Assembly: GCA_030065055.1 (NCBI GenBank)
Contig: JASJDS010000002.1
Coordinates: 62,001-126,000, forward strand
Direction: 5' to 3'
Source of the DNA: Calothrix sp. MO_192.B10
GTDB taxonomy: Bacteria > Cyanobacteriota > Cyanobacteriia > Cyanobacteriales > Nostocaceae
Length of the DNA stretch: 64,000 bases
Of the stretch, positions 9,505 to 18,085 are shown in pieces. The translations under genes were made by a program, and so were the position numbers. Under the pieces are notes generated by a model. It searched no databases. It was not told the origin of the DNA and worked only from the letters and a program-made list of their open reading frames with translations. Within the stretch, counting starts at the first letter, position 1; each line of letters begins with the position of its first letter.

Positions 9505-10464
9505 ATGTATTCTAGTGTTAAAAATGTCGCTCCCATTCCCATGGTTAGTTTTGGGCTACCGGTATATAATGCCTCTAAGGTTTATTTAACTCAACTTCTT
9601 GATTCCTTGTTAGCACAAGATATTCAAGATATTGAGGTAGTTATTAGTGATAATGCTTCTGATAATGATACCCAGGAAGTATGCGAAGAATATGCAAATC
9701 GCGATCCACGGATAAGGTACCATCGAAACTCAGAAAATATAGGTCAAGTTGACAATTTCAACAAAGTTCTGAAACTAGCCCGTGGAAAATATTTTCGCTG
9801 GATTGGTTCTGATGATTGGCTAGAAACTGATTATGCACGCCGATGTGTAGAGGTACTTGAAGCTGAAGATGGCAAAGATTTTATTGGCGTGACAACCCAT
9901 TATGATTTTCTTTTTGAAGATGGTCAACGCTACTATCGGGAATATCAAGGAGAGCGTCTAGATTTACCCTCGCCTCATCTAAGATTTCGACGCATGGTGT
10001 GGTTTATGACTGCTGACTTTGGTTTCATAGACCCAATCTACACTATGATGCGTCGAGACATTCTACTTAAAACTCCTTTGCTCAGGTATATACCAAGTAT
10101 GGATAGTGTACTAGCTGTAGAACTGAGTTTATTGGGTAAGTTTGCTCATGTTCCAGCCTGTCTTGCTCACCGTCGTTGGAAGAATTTAGGCAAAATTCCT
10201 AAAGACAAGCTTTGGAAAGAATACTCTCCTAAAAATCACCAAAATATTGGCAAACCCTATCTCTATGTTGGAATAGCGTTCTTATCAGCGGCTTGGGCAA
10301 CACCTATCAGTTATTGGGAGAAGATGCTCTGCGTCGTACCTGTAATTAATTATCTGAGAGTAAGGACTTTGAGGCGGGGAATTCGTTGGATGCGTACTTT
10401 GGCTCATCAAATTCGTCGGTTCTTTCGTATAAGCTCGATTGAGGAGTTCGGGCATAATGGATAA
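9505..10464 (+). CDS. Glycosyltransferase family 2
   Basis: Soluble GT-A transferase. The N-terminal fold shows VSFGLPVYNASKVYLTQLL, VVISDNASDNDT and RNSENIGQVDNFNKVL, with the metal-binding region at RWIGSDDWL. No strong membrane segments are seen. At 319 aa it fits the size of rhamnosyl- or galactosyltransferase-type family members. It starts at an ATG and is followed by a 1.2-kb stretch of transposon debris. The sugar is not predictable. Confidence 0.85.
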   Translation: MYSSVKNVAPIPMVSFGLPVYNASKVYLTQLLDSLLAQDIQDIEVVISDNASDNDTQEVCEEYANRDPRIRYHRNSENIGQVDNFNKVLKLARGKYFRWIGSDDWLETDYARRCVEVLEAEDGKDFIGVTTHYDFLFEDGQRYYREYQGERLDLPSPHLRFRRMVWFMTADFGFIDPIYTMMRRDILLKTPLLRYIPSMDSVLAVELSLLGKFAHVPACLAHRRWKNLGKIPKDKLWKEYSPKNHQNIGKPYLYVGIAFLSAAWATPISYWEKMLCVVPVINYLRVRTLRRGIRWMRTLAHQIRRFFRISSIEEFGHNG

Positions 10465-10529
10465 CATTTGTTCCCTAGCTTTGAGCTTTTATAAAAAGTC
10501 TGTTTGTTCCCGCCAATATAAAATTTTTG

Positions 10530-10666
10530 GGCGTTGCATAATTGAAGTATGAATTCAGGGGATCGCTATGAAATGTCCAAGGTGTGCATTCACTCATATC
10601 CGCAAGAATGGCAAAAAGCTTAGTAAACAAAATCACATCGGAAAGGAAGTTCAGGAGATTGGATAG
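10530..10666 (+). pseudogene. IS1-like transposase N-terminal remnant
   Basis: From the ATG at 10568 the frame reads a zinc-ribbon start, MKCPRCAFTHIRKNGKK then LSKQNHI, typical of the InsA-like N-terminus of IS1-family transposases in cyanobacteria. It diverges and stops at 10664 after 32 codons. The upstream GGGCGTTGCATAATTG resembles the left end of such elements. No downstream transposase is left. Confidence 0.55.
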
Positions 10667-10903
10667 ATCATTTTGATCGCTCAACACAGACTTACTTTAA
10701 AGAAATTACAAAAGACCTGGTAAAATTCTTAGGATATTCATAAGATATGGTTCTTCAGTACTTGTTATGCTAAAAAAAGATTGTCTAAAGTCCAGGATTG
10801 GCACTGGTAGAGGAATACATGCTTAATTTCTCACAAAAACTCACTTTTCAAGCCTTTTGAGTGTTGAAGGTTTATTTTAATAGCATCTTGCAAACTTTAA
10901 TTC
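10667..10903. other. Intergenic, nothing recognised
   Basis: Between the IS1-like remnant and a MITE. No gene, hairpin or repeat that I can support. Confidence 0.4.
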
Positions 10904-11026
10904 AGGACTTACGCAATTGTCACAATCGGTGATTGGTGCGTGAGGTTACAAGTCTGATTCCTACGTTCAAACATTCTTGCAGCGTCACGCACCCTACAGA
11001 AAAAATATGCTAGTTGCGTAAGTCCT
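10904..11026. mobile_element. MITE-like element with AGGACTTACGCAA termini (123 bp)
   Basis: Perfect 13-bp terminal inverted repeats, AGGACTTACGCAA at 10904-10916 and its complement TTGCGTAAGTCCT at 11014-11026, enclose about 97 bp without coding capacity. The internal part contains TGGTGCGTGAGG and GCGTCACGCACC, which pair partly. It is non-autonomous and lies within the transposon-debris zone. Confidence 0.65.
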
Positions 11027-11140
11027 ATAATTAATAGTTTGGCATACTATGTACTGAAGAGCCTAAGATATTTAAGAATTACCAATAATAAGCTTTAATT
11101 TTTTGTCTAATTCCCGTTACTCAACTGGCATAAGCGGTGG

Positions 11141-11588
11141 CAGGGCTATTTCATTCTAAAAATTTGCTTAAGTGTGTCTAGCCCAAAAGAACAGATTTGT
11201 TGAGCTTGTGCCATATTTTCAAACATCTGGTCACGGTATAAATTGAGGAGTGTAAAATTGCGAACGGCTGTAAAAATTTTAGGCAGAGGTTTAGTGCGAA
11301 TTCTAGATTTATCCTCGCCCTGAGTAAGATATCGAGCATAGTGGACTTTATTCTCAACACCCCAATATCCACGTATACATTCAGCAAAATCTTGGGCTGT
11401 TAAACTTAAGGAAGAAATATAATTAAGCAGAGTGAAAGAGTATGGCGTTGTCCGGCAAGACGACGAGGATCTTCTAGTCCAGCAAAGGCTTCTATAATTG
11501 CGATTTGAGACACGGGAGTAGATGCATTAAACGGAAGTTGCCCTAGATTATACCATATTGTGCTTACATTTAGAATGAAATAGCCCTG
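11141..11588 (-). mobile_element. ISAs1-family element with internal deletion (448 bp)
   Basis: Both ends are intact: CAGGGCTATTTCATTCTAAA at 11141-11160 and its exact 20-bp complement at 11569-11588. On the minus strand the left part encodes an ISAs1-type N-terminus (FAGLEDPRRLAGQRHTLSL) and the right part the C-terminus (RGYWGVENKVHYARYLTQ, then GEDKSRIRTK) ending at the TAG at 11146-11148. The roughly 200 central codons with the DDE site are missing. It is therefore a transposase-deficient derivative that could still be mobilised in trans. Confidence 0.75.
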
Positions 11589-11698
11589 GATTTAAACTTG
11601 ACTTTTATACTATAGCTAACGATAGCTGTTTTATGAAAAAATAATTGATATCTGCGGTTTTCATTATGCTCTGTTAAAATATTTTATAGATAAAAAAT

Positions 11699-12538
11699 AT
11701 GAGATCTATCTTGAAAAAAAATCAAGTAATTATTGCAGATGCTCATGTCCATATTTATGATTGTTTTCAATTAGAAAATTTTCTTGACTCAGCCTGGAAT
11801 AATTTTGCCATCAATGCCAAACAACTAACATTAATAGATAATTTTGTATCAATTCTATTTCTGGCAGATATCAAAGGTCAAAGAACTTTTCATCAACTTA
11901 AGCAATATTCTCAAAAGCAAGAAGGTATTGATGATCATAAAACCAATAATTGGACATTTCATAATACCCAGGAAGAATTATCATTATATGTACGTCATCA
12001 AAATAATCAAATCATTTACCTAATTGCTGGTCGCCAAATAGTGACTGCTGAAAACCTTGAAATTTTAGCACTAATAACAGAGCAAACCTTTGAAGAAGGT
12101 CTACCTCTAGAAGTGACAATTAAAGAAATTATTGCATCAGGAGGAATACCCGTACTTCCCTGGGGTGTTGGCAAATGGATAGGGAAGAGAGGTAAAACTT
12201 TAAGTAATCTTTTGACAAATAATATACATTCTATACTTTTTGTAGGTGACAATAGTAATCGTCCAGGATTTTGGTTACGACCTTTTTATTTACAACTAGC
12301 CAAAAAACAAGGAATACAAATTTTACCGGGAACCGATCCACTACCACTGGCTTCTGAATGCAGCCGTCCGGGAAGTTTTGGATTTATGGTTCGGGGTAGT
12401 TTAAATCATGAACAGCCTGGAAAGCATATTAAGCAAATACTACTTGACTCAAAGACAAATATTCAGGCTTATGGTGCTTTGGAGTCACCTTGGAGGTTTA
12501 TTCGTAATCAATTGGCTATCAGGTTAGAAAGCAAATAA
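11699..12538 (+). CDS. Predicted metal-dependent (amidohydrolase/PHP-like) hydrolase
   Basis: The protein opens with IIADAHVHIYD, the H-x-H metal site (H16, H18) of TIM-barrel amidohydrolases and PHP enzymes. Later segments GGIPVLPWGVGKW and ILPGTDPLPL fit conserved strand ends of such barrels, with a late Asp available as metal ligand. 279 aa is within range. It begins a co-directional group (methyltransferase, epimerase, acyltransferase, GT4, GT4), so a role in glycan precursor chemistry is possible but inferred. The substrate is unknown. Confidence 0.55.
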   Translation: MRSILKKNQVIIADAHVHIYDCFQLENFLDSAWNNFAINAKQLTLIDNFVSILFLADIKGQRTFHQLKQYSQKQEGIDDHKTNNWTFHNTQEELSLYVRHQNNQIIYLIAGRQIVTAENLEILALITEQTFEEGLPLEVTIKEIIASGGIPVLPWGVGKWIGKRGKTLSNLLTNNIHSILFVGDNSNRPGFWLRPFYLQLAKKQGIQILPGTDPLPLASECSRPGSFGFMVRGSLNHEQPGKHIKQILLDSKTNIQAYGALESPWRFIRNQLAIRLESK

Positions 12539-12602
12539 AATCAGTAATAAAGGGTTATAAAACAGGATAACTAATTATAAAATTAATCAAGGGAATATTA
12601 AA

Positions 12603-13331
12603 GTGGTTTCTACAGATAATTTTTTAGAAACAGCAGATATTGAAACATCTTCTGATGATTATGCTTCCCGTTTTACGGGAGAAATTGGAACCTGGCTTCT
12701 AAAAGTACAGGAAAAAGCGACTTTACAGATGCTCGCTCCTTATCCCCAAGCTAGGATTTTAGATGTTGGAGGAGGTCATGGTCAACTTACTGGTGCTTTG
12801 ATTCAGAATGGATATCAAGTTACTGTTTTGGGAAGTGCTGATATTTGTAAAGCAAGAATTAAAAATTTTTTGGATGCCAATCTTTGTGAATTTAAAGTTG
12901 GTAATGCTCTTGAGTTACCTTATCCAGACGCAACTTTCGACGTTGTCATCAGCTATAGATTTTTAGCCCATGTTAATCAATGGCAAAAATTTTTAACTGA
13001 GCTATCTCGGATAGCTAAAGAAGCAGTAATTGTTGATTATCCTACAGTTCGTAGTTTTAATGCTATTGCACCATATCTGTTTAAACTAAAAAAAGGCTTG
13101 GAGGGAAATACACGACCATTTACTTGTTATCAGGAAAAGGACATTTTAGATTTTTTTCAAACTATTGGTTTGAAACAATCCGAACGTTATGCCCAGTTTT
13201 TAATACCAATGGTTCTCCATCGTGCCTTAAAATCCACTAAAATTTCATCAACTCTAGAAAACATATTGCGATTATCTGGTTTTACCAATTTATTCGGTTC
13301 ACCTGTAATTGCAAAATTCATCAATATTTAA
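12603..13331 (+). CDS. Class I SAM-dependent methyltransferase
   Basis: Ubiquinone/menaquinone-type Methyltransf_11 fold. SAM motif I is ARILDVGGGHGQLTG (residues 50-64), and the strand-4 motif is PYPDATFDVVISY. The start is a GTG at 12603, in keeping with the N-terminal position of the fold; no upstream ATG is in frame. It lies 64 bp after the putative hydrolase and 70 bp before the epimerase, in one transcriptional direction. Small-molecule or sugar methylation is likely; the acceptor is unknown. Confidence 0.8.
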   Translation: MVSTDNFLETADIETSSDDYASRFTGEIGTWLLKVQEKATLQMLAPYPQARILDVGGGHGQLTGALIQNGYQVTVLGSADICKARIKNFLDANLCEFKVGNALELPYPDATFDVVISYRFLAHVNQWQKFLTELSRIAKEAVIVDYPTVRSFNAIAPYLFKLKKGLEGNTRPFTCYQEKDILDFFQTIGLKQSERYAQFLIPMVLHRALKSTKISSTLENILRLSGFTNLFGSPVIAKFINI

Positions 13332-13404
13332 ATCAATCTTAATTGAATATGTTTCTTAGTATAATAAAATACAGCTACTATCATAACTAGATATAAATAC
13401 AGAT

Positions 13405-14454
13405 ATGGAAGAATTTAAATATAGTATTCCCCCTGAAAGCCGTGTTCTAGTCACTGGAGCTACTGGATTTACCGGGTCAGTTCTGATAAAAAAATTAATT
13501 AATCAAGGAGTAGATGTAGTTGCCATAGCTCGTACAACCTCTAATATTGAGATTTTTGAAGCAATGGCGATTGAATGGATCACAGGAGATGTATTTGACG
13601 AAAAGATAATTAATCAGGCTGTACAAGGTGTAAACTATATCTTCCACATAGTAACTCCTTTTCGTGAAGCTAAATCTGCCGATATTGTTTATCATAACGT
13701 TCATATTTTAAGTACTCAACTACTGGCAAAAGCAGCTTTAGTAGAACCTAATTTTAAGCGTTTTATCCATATTTCCACCATTGGAGTTCATGGACATATC
13801 GATAACCCTCCTGGGGATGAAAATTCTCCTATGCATCCGGGTGATATATATCAAGAGACGAAACTAGAAGGAGAGGTTTGGATTAGAAGTTTTGCCGAGC
13901 GAGAAGGACTACCAGTTACTATAGTAAGACCAGCAGGTATTTATGGACCAGGAGAGAAAAGACTTTTAAAAATATATAAATGGGTAGCTCAGAGATGGGT
14001 ACCAGTAATTGGTACAGGGAAAAATTTACTCCATTTCATCCATGTAGATGACTTGACTGACTTTTTAATTTTGACAGCAACTCATCCAAAGGCTGTAGGA
14101 GAAACTTTTATTTGCGGTAGCCAGAAAGCTATGACATTTCGGCAGATGGTTTCTATTATTAGTGAATATTATGATGTATCTGTTAGGTTTATCAAATTAC
14201 CAAGATTACCTTTATTTTTATTAGGCTACTTTTTTGAAATTATCTGTCGTCCATTGGGTATAGAGCCACCTATTTATAGAAGGCGTTTGGCATTTTTTAC
14301 TAAGGATCGCTCATTTAACACAGCAAAGATGAGTAATCTACTTGGTTTTATACCTAAGCATTCAGATGAGGAAGGATTAAAAGAATTGGCTCAATGGTAT
14401 CTTGACCAAGCATGGATATCTGTTCAACAGACCAAATCACTTGCTAATAACTGA
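13405..14454 (+). CDS. NAD-dependent epimerase/dehydratase (extended SDR)
   Basis: Extended short-chain dehydrogenase acting on a nucleotide sugar or related substrate. The cofactor loop VTGATGFTGS lies at residues 16-25, a Ser/Thr-rich catalytic strand at HISTIGVHG, and the catalytic pair Y149-x3-K153 in YQETK, followed by the VRPAGIYGPGE motif. 349 aa is typical. The next gene's ATG directly abuts this stop codon, implying translational coupling. 3-beta-HSD-like features in the C-terminal half leave the exact substrate open. Confidence 0.85.
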   Translation: MEEFKYSIPPESRVLVTGATGFTGSVLIKKLINQGVDVVAIARTTSNIEIFEAMAIEWITGDVFDEKIINQAVQGVNYIFHIVTPFREAKSADIVYHNVHILSTQLLAKAALVEPNFKRFIHISTIGVHGHIDNPPGDENSPMHPGDIYQETKLEGEVWIRSFAEREGLPVTIVRPAGIYGPGEKRLLKIYKWVAQRWVPVIGTGKNLLHFIHVDDLTDFLILTATHPKAVGETFICGSQKAMTFRQMVSIISEYYDVSVRFIKLPRLPLFLLGYFFEIICRPLGIEPPIYRRRLAFFTKDRSFNTAKMSNLLGFIPKHSDEEGLKELAQWYLDQAWISVQQTKSLANN

Positions 14455-15246
14455 ATGTTAAACATATTGAAAACTAACCTTATTATGATAGCTCATCAAG
14501 AAAGACAACTTATATCTAAAGTTCCTTTGACAGAACAACTCAATCAAATAGAGTCTTCTTTATTGAAAAGTTATCAAGCAAAAGTTTTGGGAAATGATAG
14601 ATTACTTTTTTTACTGGAATACGAATTAAGTACTTTATTGTTTGGGAATCTTTCTGGTGGACTGGGATATCTACTGAGAAAACGGTTCTATCGTCATCTT
14701 TTTAAAAGCGTAGGTGGAGGTGTCATTTTTGGCAAAGGGATTATTTTACGTCATCCTCAAAGAATTACTCTGGGAAATCGTGTAGCTATTGACGATTATG
14801 GACTACTGGATGCTAGTGGTTCTGGGGAGCAAGGAATAACCTTGGAACATGATGTGATTATTTCCAGGAATTGTGTCATTCAGGGTAAAACTGGTCCTGT
14901 CGTAATTGGGCAAAAAACAGATATTGGCTGTAATACGATTATCTCTTCGGGCGCAGGTATTTTTATTGGTAGTTCTGTTTTAATCGCCGGCAATTGTTAT
15001 ATAGGAGGCGGACGTTACATAGCGGATCGATTAGATATTCCCATGATGGAACAGGGAGTTTATTCAAAAGGACCGGTGGTTATTGAGGATGATGTTTGGT
15101 TGGGTGCTGGAGCAATAGTTCTGGATGGCGTTCATATTGGCAAGGGATGTATTGTTGGTGCCGGGGCGGTGGTGACAAAAGATTTACCTGATTATGCTGT
15201 TGCGATTGGTGTTCCAGCTAGGGTTAATAAAATTCGGGAAGGCTAA
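14455..15246 (+). CDS. Hexapeptide-repeat acyltransferase (left-handed beta-helix)
   Basis: The C-terminal half shows many hexapeptide turns (VIGQKTDIGCNT, VIEDDVWLGAG, VHIGKGCIVGAGAVVTKDL) that build a left-handed beta-helix, ending in the WcaF/MaaA-like DYAVAIGVPARV. The catalytic His seen in classical enzymes is not certain. It should acylate, probably acetylate, a sugar of the glycan. The ATG follows the epimerase TGA with no gap, so the two genes are likely co-translated. The N-terminal 80 residues are helical extension. Confidence 0.85.
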   Translation: MLNILKTNLIMIAHQERQLISKVPLTEQLNQIESSLLKSYQAKVLGNDRLLFLLEYELSTLLFGNLSGGLGYLLRKRFYRHLFKSVGGGVIFGKGIILRHPQRITLGNRVAIDDYGLLDASGSGEQGITLEHDVIISRNCVIQGKTGPVVIGQKTDIGCNTIISSGAGIFIGSSVLIAGNCYIGGGRYIADRLDIPMMEQGVYSKGPVVIEDDVWLGAGAIVLDGVHIGKGCIVGAGAVVTKDLPDYAVAIGVPARVNKIREG

Positions 15247-15309
15247 ATTATTGTAATTTTATAAGTGACTTTTAAGAAAACAGTAGACAACGAATTTAAT
15301 TATTTGACA

Positions 15310-16458
15310 ATGAACTTTCAACAGAAAGACAAAAGTATTCTATATCTCTCGGTATACGATCCACATATACCATTAACAGGAACAGGAACAAGAGGAATTG
15401 AGTTTGTAAACAATCTTTCACAAAAGTTTAATTTGGATTTAGTTTATATTGATGGTTCAGGGCAGCCACCAATTTCTCATATTTCAGAAAAATTTTCATC
15501 TAATTTACAATATGTACGCACAAAAATTGGTATTGAATTTAGTCAGTTTAACTACTTTGTTTTTAGTAGGCATCTTTACAGAGAAGCCCATAGACTTATT
15601 AAAAATAATAATTATAGTTTCATAATTTGCGATTATGGATTAAGCGCAATTTATGGAAATTTATTATCACAAAAATTTAACTTGCCTTTTGTTTACTGTT
15701 CTCATAATATTGAATATTTAATGTATCTGGACAAAGTAAATAAGGATAAGCGTCGTCTACTATTAATGCCATACGTTTATTGGGTTGAAAAGATAGGTGT
15801 TAAAAATTCAAAAATATTAGTCTCCATTACCAAAAATGATGCCGAATATTATAGACGTTGGACAGACAAAAACAAAATCATTGTGATTCCACAAGGGTTT
15901 GATAGTTCAATTTTTAATCCATTTTATAAACCAATAAAAAATGACCCTAAAATCATCCTATTTTGTGGTAATTATGGGATTCAATCTAATCGAGATGTAG
16001 TCAGTATAGTAATGGATAAAATTTTGGAAAAGGTGTTATCTGTTTATCCGAATACAATATTTCGTTTTATAGGTGCTAATCCACCTCAAGACGTAAAGCA
16101 TCCAAATGTAGAGTTTACTGGTTTTGTTGATGATTATCCTTCGTATTTGAAACAAGCTGATGTTGTAATATCTCCAATGCAACAAGGACGAGGTTTCCCA
16201 ACTAAAATCATTGAATCTTTAGCTTGTGGAAAACCAACCATTGCGACTCCAATTGGTGCTAGAGCAATAGAGAGAGATTATACGTCTCTTAAAGTTTGCA
16301 ATTTTGATCAATTCCCAGAAATGATTTGCCGAGTTTTGACAGAAGACGAATCGGTTACGACATCAGACTTTGAAAAATTGAAGACTAGGTACTCTTGGGA
16401 TATTAATATTCAAAAATTAACTGACAAAATAGATGATTTGGAGATGCTAAAAGTTTAA
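15310..16458 (+). CDS. Glycosyltransferase family 4
   Basis: GT-B transferase with N-terminal acceptor domain (ILYLSVYDPHIPLTGTGTRG) and C-terminal donor domain (FCGNYGIQSNRDVV, EFTGFVDDYPSYLKQADVV, GFPTKIIESLACGKPTIAT). The classic E-x7-E is partly altered to GRGFPTKIIE, a variant seen in TuaH/WsaF-like branches. I start at the ATG 15310; the frame extends to a GTG at 15265. It follows the acyltransferase and precedes another GT4 gene in the same direction. Confidence 0.85.
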   Translation: MNFQQKDKSILYLSVYDPHIPLTGTGTRGIEFVNNLSQKFNLDLVYIDGSGQPPISHISEKFSSNLQYVRTKIGIEFSQFNYFVFSRHLYREAHRLIKNNNYSFIICDYGLSAIYGNLLSQKFNLPFVYCSHNIEYLMYLDKVNKDKRRLLLMPYVYWVEKIGVKNSKILVSITKNDAEYYRRWTDKNKIIVIPQGFDSSIFNPFYKPIKNDPKIILFCGNYGIQSNRDVVSIVMDKILEKVLSVYPNTIFRFIGANPPQDVKHPNVEFTGFVDDYPSYLKQADVVISPMQQGRGFPTKIIESLACGKPTIATPIGARAIERDYTSLKVCNFDQFPEMICRVLTEDESVTTSDFEKLKTRYSWDINIQKLTDKIDDLEMLKV

Positions 16459-16503
16459 ATATACATATCTCAATATATAGCTTTATATATAGTTTTTATA
16501 GTT

Positions 16504-17706
16504 ATGAATCAAAATAGATATACAGACCATAAGCCAAAAATTGCTTATCTTCGAGGCTCTTATCTCAATCCCTTTGAAACACAATACTTAATCCCACTTC
16601 AGGATAATTTTGATATTGTTTTAGGTTATCCGAAATCTCACCGTTATAATTTGGATGGTATTACAATTCCACGCATTCAATTACCTTGCCTAGATTATTT
16701 TAATGGTATAATTCCACGAAATATAGAAGGGCGCACTATTCCAAATTTTCTTAAGTACTTTGCCCATGAAGAGGTGTTATTTAACCTTAAAAATCTTACA
16801 AAGTACTTTGATGTAATACATGTACCAGAACAATCATTTTATTTTACTTGGCAGATTGCTAAAAATAAAAGTAAAATGAACTATAAAATGATTACTATGC
16901 AGGATGAAGTCAATCCTTTTTGGTATCTACATAAGCCTGCAATTGCTAAACGTGCAGCCTTAGTCCGTAGTCAGACCGATTTATTTATTGCTCGCTCAAC
17001 AAGAGCCAAAACAGCACTAATTTGCGAAGGTGTCGATCCGAATAAAATACGAGTAATTGGGCATGGAGTAGATACAACTCGCTTTAAACCTGGTCCTCGT
17101 AATGAAGACCTTTGCCATTCTCTTGGTATTAAAGCAGATCGATTTATTATTTTGTTTGTAGGTCGTTTATTTTGGACCAAGGGGATTTACGCAATCTCTG
17201 ATGCAGCAAAGCTGCTTTTGCAACATCCTGAGATAAAAGAGCTTGATCCATTATTTTTGATTGTGGGCGATGGAAATGAACGAACTGAGTTTGAGGAAAG
17301 GGTAAAACAGTTAGATATTCAGAAATCATTTCATTTTGTCGGATGGCAAGCCTACAATCAGCTTCCAGACATTCATCGGCTAGCAGATATCTTTATGCTC
17401 CCAAGCATCTCGACGCGTTACATTCTTGAACAGTTTGGAATTGCTCTGATTGAAAGTATGGCTACAGGCAAACCGGTTGTTTCAACCCACTGTGGAGCTA
17501 TTGATGAAGTTATTGGCGATGCAGGCATATTAGTCCAGCCGAATGATTATTTTCGTCTTTACCATGCGTTATTGAAACTTTGCTTGAATAAAGATTTGCG
17601 AATTCAGCTTGGCTGTAGAGGTTTAGAACGTGTGAAGCAAAAATTCACTTATGAAAAGATTTCCCAAGCTATTACTGAATCTTACAATGAGGTTTTGCGT
17701 CTATGA
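16504..17706 (+). CDS. Glycosyltransferase family 4
   Basis: GT-B retaining transferase of 400 aa. The donor domain shows ILFVGRLFWTKGIYAISDA, FVGWQAYNQLPDIHRLADI and the nucleotide-sugar E-x7-E in EQFGIALIESMATGKPVVST, then HCGAIDEVIGDAG. The ATG at 16504 is the natural start. Its TGA overlaps the ATG of the following truncated sulfotransferase gene by four bases (ATGA at 17703), showing that they once formed a coupled pair. Confidence 0.88.
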   Translation: MNQNRYTDHKPKIAYLRGSYLNPFETQYLIPLQDNFDIVLGYPKSHRYNLDGITIPRIQLPCLDYFNGIIPRNIEGRTIPNFLKYFAHEEVLFNLKNLTKYFDVIHVPEQSFYFTWQIAKNKSKMNYKMITMQDEVNPFWYLHKPAIAKRAALVRSQTDLFIARSTRAKTALICEGVDPNKIRVIGHGVDTTRFKPGPRNEDLCHSLGIKADRFIILFVGRLFWTKGIYAISDAAKLLLQHPEIKELDPLFLIVGDGNERTEFEERVKQLDIQKSFHFVGWQAYNQLPDIHRLADIFMLPSISTRYILEQFGIALIESMATGKPVVSTHCGAIDEVIGDAGILVQPNDYFRLYHALLKLCLNKDLRIQLGCRGLERVKQKFTYEKISQAITESYNEVLRL

Positions 17707-17945
17707 TTCTCTCAAAAACTAATGACAAGTATAGACTTATTTGGTTTCAACACTTTCATAAAGCTGGCGGAACATCAATTGTCAAGTTCGCACAATCTAA
17801 TAGTGAAGTTTTATATCCATGCCATTTAAATGGGAATCCTCTTTCACCTGATGGTCGTAATGGCAAAATACAGTTGAGTGGATGTAAATCCCTAGGTAAG
17901 TCACACCAATTACAACCATCTTTAAGTTTACAAGATTCCATCTAA
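17703..17945 (+). pseudogene. Sulfotransferase-family N-terminus truncated by an IS remnant
   Basis: The first 55-60 codons carry a carbohydrate-sulfotransferase PAPS loop, WFQHFHKAGGTSIVKFA, but the frame runs into IS5-like DNA at about 17876 and stops at 17943. Only the N-terminal quarter of a normal enzyme is left, so it is presumed inactive. The ATG overlaps the upstream GT4 stop, so the intact ancestor was in the glycan operon. It is a second sign that the pathway included sulfation. Confidence 0.65.
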
Positions 17946-18032
17946 GATTTCTCTCTTGCTCCATGTTGGGGATTTAGGTCTTTTTTTCTTGGGTAACATC
18001 GGTTCAACAATCTACCACTCTCGATTAGTCAA
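17876..18032 (-). pseudogene. IS5-like transposase N-terminal remnant
   Basis: The minus strand reads, through one TAG and one frameshift, SLTNREW, IVEPMLPKKKRPKSPTW, SKREILDGIL and KLKDGCNWCDLPRDLHP. This is the conserved N-terminus of the IS5-type (DUF4096) transposases of cyanobacteria. The catalytic part is absent. It replaces the 3' end of the sulfotransferase gene. Confidence 0.65.
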
Positions 18033-18085
18033 ACTGCTTGAATAAAGCATTTTTACCTGATTAAACCCTTTAAAAAAGATCCCAA

